Assembly: GCA_030407085.1 (NCBI GenBank)
Contig: CM059587.1
Span: forward strand, 31,593,001 to 31,657,000
Origin: Trichopria drosophilae
Lineage: Eukaryota > Arthropoda > Insecta > Hymenoptera > Diapriidae
Direction of reading: 5' to 3'
Length of the DNA stretch: 64,000 nt
In this document: one piece after another, positions 47,101 through 56,100 of the stretch
Layout: the number at the start of each line of letters is the position of its first letter
How positions within the stretch are numbered: position 1 is the stretch's first letter
Notes under the pieces: model-generated
Told to the model about the DNA's origin: nothing
The model's database searches: none
Seen by the model: the letters and a program-made list of their open reading frames with translations, nothing else
Program-made: the position numbers and the translations under genes

Positions 47101-50100
47101 TATACGAGAAAGGATTTACTGAATCAAAAAGAAGACATCTTCCAGACCATATTGGTTTATGGAACCAATCTAATTTTAAACTATTCTCTGTCTGAATAAA
47201 AATTCTCACATCGAGATAATTCATTTCAGGATTGGTTTCCGGTTCGCACGTGAATTTTAGTCGGTTTTGTTCGTCAAAATTGTTGAACTACGATGAAAAA
47301 TCGTTTTCAAAACCGTCTGGAATATACGCGGGCGAGGTATGTCATCCATATGTAAAAGAATGGCGGTTTAAAATTTAATTTTTTTAAATCGTTTTCAGTT
47401 GCATACTCCAGAACTAAATAAAAACAGAGCACGGAAGAGAGAGGGGTAACCCATCGGCATACCGAATGTCTGTAAACAACTTCTTGAAATTAAAATACGT
47501 CGAATCTAAACAAATATATAATGACGAAATAAAATCGTCTTTATCTAAAGATATGAATTTTTTAATTTTATTTCCTTTATTCTCGATGCTGTTCGTTACT
47601 AATTTATTAGAGATATTCGTGAGAAACTACATCTAAAGATATGATTTTGTAATATTCAGGTATTTTAACGTTTTCTATGTTTTTGACAAAGGGCCATGCC
47701 TCTTTGATGTTACTACTCTTTTTGTATAATACTTTCAAACAATGGTGGACAAGAATTTTTCTAAGGTGTATGTGGGACCTTCTATTGTCGAGACAATAAT
47801 TCTTAGCAGATTTCCCTCCTTGTGGATCTTAGGAAGTACGTATGCTCTCGGTATGATGGCATTACGTACGGTTAAGGTTTTTAACGTAATAAAAGTGATT
47901 GTGAAAATCCAAATTTTGAGCATTTTCATTTCAACGCTTCTGTATCAAAAACAGAGCAAAATAGAGTAAAATTGCACTGAAGTTTTTTTTGTAGAGCGTG
48001 AAATTTCCTACAAAAAAGTCAGTGGCAGCCCTAGTCTAATGTTAATAGTTTAACCACAAACAACAATGGAACGTCAACTTACAGTTTGATCAATAACCAA
48101 TGTAAAATATTCGGAATATTTTGTTTAAATTCGTGCTTTCTTTCTGGCTAAACTATTAACGTTACACTAACGCTGCCCGTGATTTTTTTGTAGCTCTACA
48201 AAAAAGCTTTAGTCCAATTTTGCTCTATTTTCGATATGGAATCGAAAAAAGTGCCAGTTTTTACGCTTTTTAACGATCTTTATAAATCATATAAGTAATT
48301 TTATGGTCTAAAAGCAGTGCATAAACTTTCTTAATGATACTATGAATCGATATCTATTTAGAAAAAAATTTATTTTGACGCTCTTATATTTTTAATGATC
48401 ATTTGAAAAGTTAAAAGTGCTGCGGGAGGGTTGCCCGCCCGGTTTGGGTGAGCAGCGCTCCCAAAGGTTTTTCCGTGCAGGAACAAAAATCCGCTAAGTC
48501 CGAAAAATAGCGTATAAAACTTTAAAAAAATGCTGTGTTTTCTACAGTTTTTAATATTTTACTATTATTCCTCATGCAGATCATTGTGTTATTGGTGTTT
48601 TATCGATATCCAATAATGAAATTGACAAAAATTGAAAAATAACAAAATGGCGGCCATTTTTCCAAAAAAACTAAAAAGTCAATTTTCTCAAAAACATCAT
48701 ACATATATTGGCGGATTTTCGTTCCTGATTTTAAATTGCGCATAACTCAGACAAAAAACATTTTTTTCTTAAAAAAAGTATCTTATTTTCCCTAAAGAAC
48801 AACATATTTCATGGAAAACAATTTTCGAGGTGGCAACATACCCCTGCCCGATTTGAAATGGAATGGGTCTTACGTTTTTTGAGATCGTGGCAGTATATTC
48901 GAATATCGAACGTTTGTATGTGGTGGTATCGAAAAAGATATTATTAATTTTGGAATAATAATCTACTTTATTGGTCTTTAGCGAATTGGTTGACCATTTT
49001 TGTGTAATTAGGGTGATCTGTACGTTTGAAACGTACATATTTTTCAAAATTTTCATTTTTCCAACTGTTATAATTTTTCCTGCAATATTATAGTTTATAA
49101 ACGACCAATACACACCAATACTAAGTTTTGATTTATTATAGTCGAGTATTTGCATAATGTATTATTAATGTAAAAAATTGAATCAAACTAATATTTAGGT
49201 ATTCGTACTTTCTAGCTTTCGGAAATGAACATGGATGCATCGCTCTTTGTGGCATCATTAGCGTTGTGATATCAAATTGGCCAGGCATTAAGGTAACTTG
49301 ACACGAAGTTCCAACTGATTCTAAAAAGGAATCGAGTCTTTCCATACCCAATGTCATATCTCTTTTTACCGTGACATCCTCTTTTTTTCCGCTTAAGAGT
49401 CCTCGACTCAAATGCTGATCTGCATAACCTTTAATACTGTTTCCTGCTATTATGAGTCGAATGATTGAAGCTTCATCTTCTTGGGCATTGGATAAGCCTG
49501 CTAATCCCTGTAGCCATTCTGTAAGTAAGGTCAATGACAGATTCTGTGTAAAAGTTGCGAGTTCCAAGCCGGAAACAAGCATAAGTTTTCCTGACGATGA
49601 TTTTTTTACTGTTGAAGGAATCACGCAGCCTGGAAAGCACCAATCTTCGACCTAAACATCAATACCAATCCATTGTATTAATGACACTAAATTATGTACA
49701 TATACTATAATATATTCTTACTTCAAAGTTACTCTTTGCATTTTCTCTACCAATAACAGCACAAACGACACCAGTAACAGACTCTTTAATATTAATATTA
49801 TTTCCTGTTAACTTTATTCTGGATGTTTGATCTTCAAGGAATAATTGATCTTCCTCCGAGCAATATTCCAGTTTTGGAGCAGGTGGAGCCATTTGATGTT
49901 CCTGGCTCAGCTCATGAAGGATTGAAGGCTTATTTGGTTGGTCCTTAAATAATGTACCAATTATCACGCATCGTGCTCCTTCATGGGCTTCCAGTTCAGA
50001 TAATGTTAATATTTTTACATCTTTTCCTATAACAACATTTATATCATATATTGTACGTGCGATCACCCTTCCTCCTCATGTTCACCGAGAGGCACAACAA

Positions 50101-53100
50101 TGAGAGACACGATCATTCATATCATAATGACACCAACAATCACAAACTAATTTAGATAGTCTAGTTATCAGTTTTTTAGTTTTTAGTTGTTAGTTTTAGT
50201 TTTTAGCTTACAGTTTTATAATTCCTGTAATTTGTTCAATTTGGCGCACAATCCACATGTCCAGTGTCATAATAAACATCATCAAATTAAATCAAACATT
50301 TACATCGTAATTTTATTTATTTATTAATAATATGAACGGGTATTAAATGCCTCTGTAACGAAATATAAGAGAAGCTCTATAATGCATCAGCACATTTTTC
50401 TAGTAGGTAATAAGATTGATAACTAAAACTAATCATAAATTTTATGGGCTCTGCCTATCACTTGAAAACAAAAATTATTAAAAATTTGTCTTCTTTCTTC
50501 CTTCTTCATGAATTTAAAGACACTATCACCTTCTAAAATTAAGACTTTATTTAAAATTGAAAATGTACAAAAAATAAAACTTAAAACTCTTTAAAAAATA
50601 TATACAAAAAATTAAAATTAACTTTAAAAGACTCAACGTTTCGGACCTCTCGGGTCCCTCATCAGGAGTCAATAATTAAAAACTGTTTTATAAAATATAT
50701 TTTTTAAAGAGTTTTAAGTTTTATTTTTTTGTACGTTTACAATTTTAAATAAAGTCTTAATTCAAAAGGTGATAGTGTCTTTAAATTCATGAAGAAGGAA
50801 GAAAGAAGACAAATTTTTAATAATTTTTTGTTTTCAAGTGATAGGCAGAGCCCATCAAATTTATATTTATTGAAGAAATCAAGCCTACCTTAAAACCCTA
50901 TTTATAAAACTAATCATAATAGTCAATAAAATTATTGTTGCACGCTTTAACATAAAGCAATAGAGATTCCTGAGATTTTGTGGCATTATCAAGCGAATTC
51001 CAAAGTCTGCACGGTGGTGCTTGATATACTTTAACCCAAAGTGTCTTACATATGCGATTTTTTTCTGTTTTCACTTTTGGGAGGTCTAACAAACATGTTG
51101 ACACCAAAAAGAAAAAATCATTAAGGCCGTTTTTGAAAAAAAAGATTTTTAATTATTTTATGAGTTCAATTACAATAATTTCATGATAATATATATTATT
51201 TATTGATAATGAAATTAATGTCATGATAAGATACCTTAAAAATTATTTTTTATCATAAAATACCAAATTTGTAACTTTAATCATTAAACAATTATCAGAA
51301 AAAATTTATATATACTTTTCTAGACTTTAAGACTCATAAGTTTGTTTCCTTGAAAAATATGGACTTTAGAGAAAATCTGCTAAGAATAAAAACGTCTTAG
51401 AATTGGTTAAAGAAGCTTCTCAAAAATTTTTTCAGATTTTTTAAATGATTTTTTTTAATATTTCGATTTTTTTAATATTTTGATTTTTTTAATATTAAAA
51501 AAACCAAAAAGTGTATCAATACATTATGATCAAATTTGAGAAGGTTCTTTAACCAATTCTAAGACATTTTTGTTCTTAGGAAATTTTCTCTATAGTCTAC
51601 AGTTTTTAAGAAAAAAATTTGTTAAGTTTTAAAAAGATTTTTGAGCTTCTAGGCGCCATTTTGAAAGTCGACATCTTGAAATTCAAATTAGAACATGGTA
51701 CGTTTTAATCCTAAGGATCCATGGACGCGACATTTTCACCTTAGACGTGTTTCCCAAACCAATTTCGAGGTGAAAGTGATGTTAGAATGAAAAATAAATG
51801 TTTAAAACCCATGTTTTTTAACAAAAAACGTGTATAACTTTTTTGCTTTTCATTTTGTCGAAATTTTATTGAAAGATTCTGAAAGAGCATACAATTTTAC
51901 GCCAGAAATAGTGGGAGTAAAATTTTTCCAAATGCTTTTATATGCAAATTATCGACGTTTGAACTGGTGCTCAAAATGTGTCCATTTAGGCCTTAATGGG
52001 TTAATGAAACTACACAATATTTAATTTTTTTTATATTTTGAATTAATTTACATAAATGAACATAATTTGAGTTTAATTTTAAGAATGTTTGATAATATGT
52101 ACAGGTACACGAGAAATATTATTATCGTGAATGTTATCCTGCACTTGGACTTCAAAAAAATATTGCAAACTCAAAATATTAAATAATATAAATAGAAGAA
52201 TGAGGCATTTTTCTAAGCTGCGAAGAGGTGACTGTTATTAAAAAAAAGCCACTAGGTTGCTGTGAGATAGCAAAAACCGACGTTGTCATTTTTTAAAACT
52301 ATGGTAAACATTCAGATGACGTTGCCGTGTTGCGAATGACAAATGTCGAAGGGTCATGCAAGATTACACGATGAAAATCGTCAATGAATTCGTTTATTGT
52401 GTCTCGGAAAGACGAAGAAAATGGTATTAGTACAGCGTAAACTTATGCTAGTTAATTAGGAAAAAAAAAATTAATATGATCAATTAATGTTTATTTATAA
52501 ATTGGATTAACGATTACTTTTTTACTTTTGTAAGAAATTTCATACGATTTAAATATTCCGTAGTTTCATTTAACCTGAAATGCATGGAATAAAAGCAATA
52601 TTCAATAATTCTTTTAATATTCTAGTTACAAGTTGGTATTTTCATTATAGTTACTCTATTTTTATGGCAAAATGAAAGTATTAAACTTATAAAAAATCAT
52701 TTTTCATCAATACAGATGGCGCTTTAAGAATAAACTTTCGGAAATTTACTTTACTATATTTTTTTACTTTACTATCACTTTTTACAAGTTTTTGTGCCCA
52801 AAAAATTAGTTTTGTAAATAAAATAAGTGGTTTGATAGTTTGATTAGTGAGACTTCATCGAATTGAGGGTAAATCTTCGGAAAGACTGCTTCACCTGGAA
52901 AAAATATTTCTTATATGGTTTCCGACGTATTTTGGGTCGCTGATCACGAATCTGACAATAAAAATTGGCGGTCGGCAATATTTTTGGCTAAAATCTTGAA
53001 AAAACATCAAAAAACTTCATTTTTTTCAGTTTCTTGCATTTATTTCGAAAAATTGAACTCGTACGAAAAAAAGTTTCAAACAAAAGTTGTAGAGCACAAA

Positions 53101-56100
53101 ATTCTCTACAAAAAAGGTTGTATAAATTTTGTTTATAAATTGCAAAGAAACCCCTTAAATAAAGCCCTAAATATGAGAAAAATGATAAAAGCGGGATTTC
53201 TGACCTAGAAATGGCCAAACTCGCATATGTGTCGTATGTGTCTAAACATCCAATTTATGCTAACCCAACGTAACTACTGCCGAACCTACGTAGAACTAAA
53301 GTATACCTAAGGCCATTTGTGTGCTTGGGCTTCGCCCCCCAGACCACCCCCTCCTCATTTGTACTATCCTTCGGTCTACACATTGTTATTCAGAGCGACA
53401 CATACTACATGTAGGTTCGATTATCACTAAAATCTGTTAGTTGGAGGTTAGACTAGTATAAAAAGGGGGGTCTGGGGGGCGGAGCCCCCCAGCACGCACA
53501 CACTACTTAGGTCTACGTCCTGGATGCCCTTGCGTGACCTAAGTGGTGCTTGCGTGCTGGGGGGCTCCGCCCCCCAGACCCCCCTTTTTATACTAAACTA
53601 ACCTCTAACCACACAGTTATGAGTGATATAATCGAACCCATATGACATGTGGCTAGATTGTCAGCCATACCATCTCAGGTTTATTTCGCGTTTTTTATAG
53701 AAGATACGACAAAAATGCATATAACCTTTTTTATAGGGAATTTCCCGCTCTACAACTTTTGTTTGAAACTTTTTTTCGTGCGAGCTCAATTTTCGAAAGA
53801 AATGCAACAAAAAATGAAAAAAATGACATTTTTTTGGTATTTTTTCGAGATAGCGGCCAAGATACGTTCGACCGCCAATTTTTATCATCAGATCAGCGAC
53901 CCAAAATACGTCGGAAACCATATAAAAAATATTTTTTCCAGGTGAAGCAGTGTTTCCGAAGATTTACCGAATTGAGAGAGATATTTCAGTCAACATTACT
54001 TACTGAAACACGTGGCAAAATTTGTGGTTATATTCCAGAGTAATATTGTAATTATGAGCACGGATGATGAAACTAGCATTCCATTATGTTGGATATGCGA
54101 CAACGAATTACCATGATCAAATAAATATGCTACTTGTGACAGCTGTGGGAGATGCAGTCACTACGAATGTTGTAAAATCTCTACAACCGAACAACGATGT
54201 CTTGAATTAAAAACTGCACGTAAGCTGAAATTTTTCTGTGATGAATGTGAGAAAGGCTTCTCCATTCTTCCTAAAGTACTAAATGAACTATCCTCAGTGA
54301 AGAATGAAATAAAACACTTAAAAAGTTCTGTTGATTCACTTAAAGAAGTCTCGTCGTCTAAGTCAATTGATTCAACAACTATGATCGAGGAGTACATACT
54401 TGAATACAATGAGAGACATCAGAGAGCATACAATTTAATTTTTCTAAATGTACCCGAATCGAAAGAAAAAGACAAAGATAAAAGAATTGCCAGCGACTTA
54501 TCTAGAATTACTAGAATTTTATCTCAAATTATTTCTGAGAGAATCGATATCTCAATGGTCATAAGAATAGGAAAATCTTCAGAACAACACTCAAGACCTA
54601 TAAAAGTCATTTTTAAGGATAAGGACATTCTACTAACGATTCTCAGAAATAAAGCCAAATATAATGGTCGTGAGCTCATATTCTCCGACCAAACCGTTCA
54701 GCAGCGTAATTATTTGAAGGAGCTAAGGAATAAACTTTCCACCTTAAACACGTCTGATGATCCAAAATATACCATTAAGTATGTCAAGGGGACTCCCAAA
54801 ATAATTTCTATTGGTAATCGCATTCCAGAAAACTAATTAATAACAGTGCTAATGATCCAGTGTTAAAGGTTTACTATCAAAATGTCAGAGGCTTAAATAC
54901 TAAATTCGATTCACTTCGCAATATACCATTGAACTGTGTGAAATATGATATTATCATATTAACTGAAACCTGGCTTAAGGATGGTATAAATGACGCTGAA
55001 CTGGGCATGCATGGATTCAATATCTACAGGCAAGACAGATGTTTTGAAACCAGTGATTGTTCTCGTGGTGGTGGTGTGCTCATTGCAGTTTCAAAAAAAT
55101 TGAACAGTGCCTCTATAGCATGTCCTATAAAACTAGAACAGTTATTTGTGTCGGTATGGATTCACAATACAAAATTTATTTTTGGAGCTGTATACATTCC
55201 ACCCCAATCGGATATTGAAATCTACAATGTACACTGCGAATCTCTCGAGGATATTGTTCAAATGAACCCCTCGGCTAATGTGTTTATAGTTGGTGATTAC
55301 AATTTACCAAATATTCAGTGGTCTAACGATGAACTCGGAGTATCAATTAATCACTACGGCAGCATGCATCGATCCATCAATGAAGCAGCTTCTGTTCTAA
55401 TGCAATCATTCGGTTTCATGAATCTATCCCAATATAATAGTGTTACTAACTGTTCAAATAATATATTAGATTTGGTTTTTTCCAATGCAGAGAAGGTTAA
55501 CATTAATACTGTGATAGATCCAATCGTACCCATTGAAATATCATCCTGCGTTATCGATAGATATTTTTCATGGTCATGTTAAGGACACTAATCTTAAATT
55601 TAATCTTAAGTCGTTTGCGTTTAACCTAGCCGATTATGATAAAGTTAATTCTGAACTATCTAAAATTAATTGGAATTATATAGATTCCACTAATCATATT
55701 GATGAATTGGTTGATTATTTTTATGATAATTTACATACTGTTATTGCTAAAACTATACCCAGAGTCAGTATTAAATCAAATTCATTCCCTTGTTGGTTTA
55801 ACTGAAAACTGCGTATTCTTGTTAAATTAAAGCAGAGAATGTACTGTCGATATAGGCAATCAAATTGCCAGAATGATTATAATGAATTTAAGACCTTTAG
55901 GTCTGCATGTAAGAGTTTAGCTAGATATCTATACAAAAAGTATGTTTATAAACTTGAACACTCCATCTGTGATAATATAAAAGCTTTCTGGAATTATGTG
56001 AACTCTAAAAAAGAGAGCGGTTGTCTTCCTAATATGATGCATTTAGAAAATACAACTAGTACAGAGGGCAACGGTATTGTAAATCTTTTAGCTGAACACT

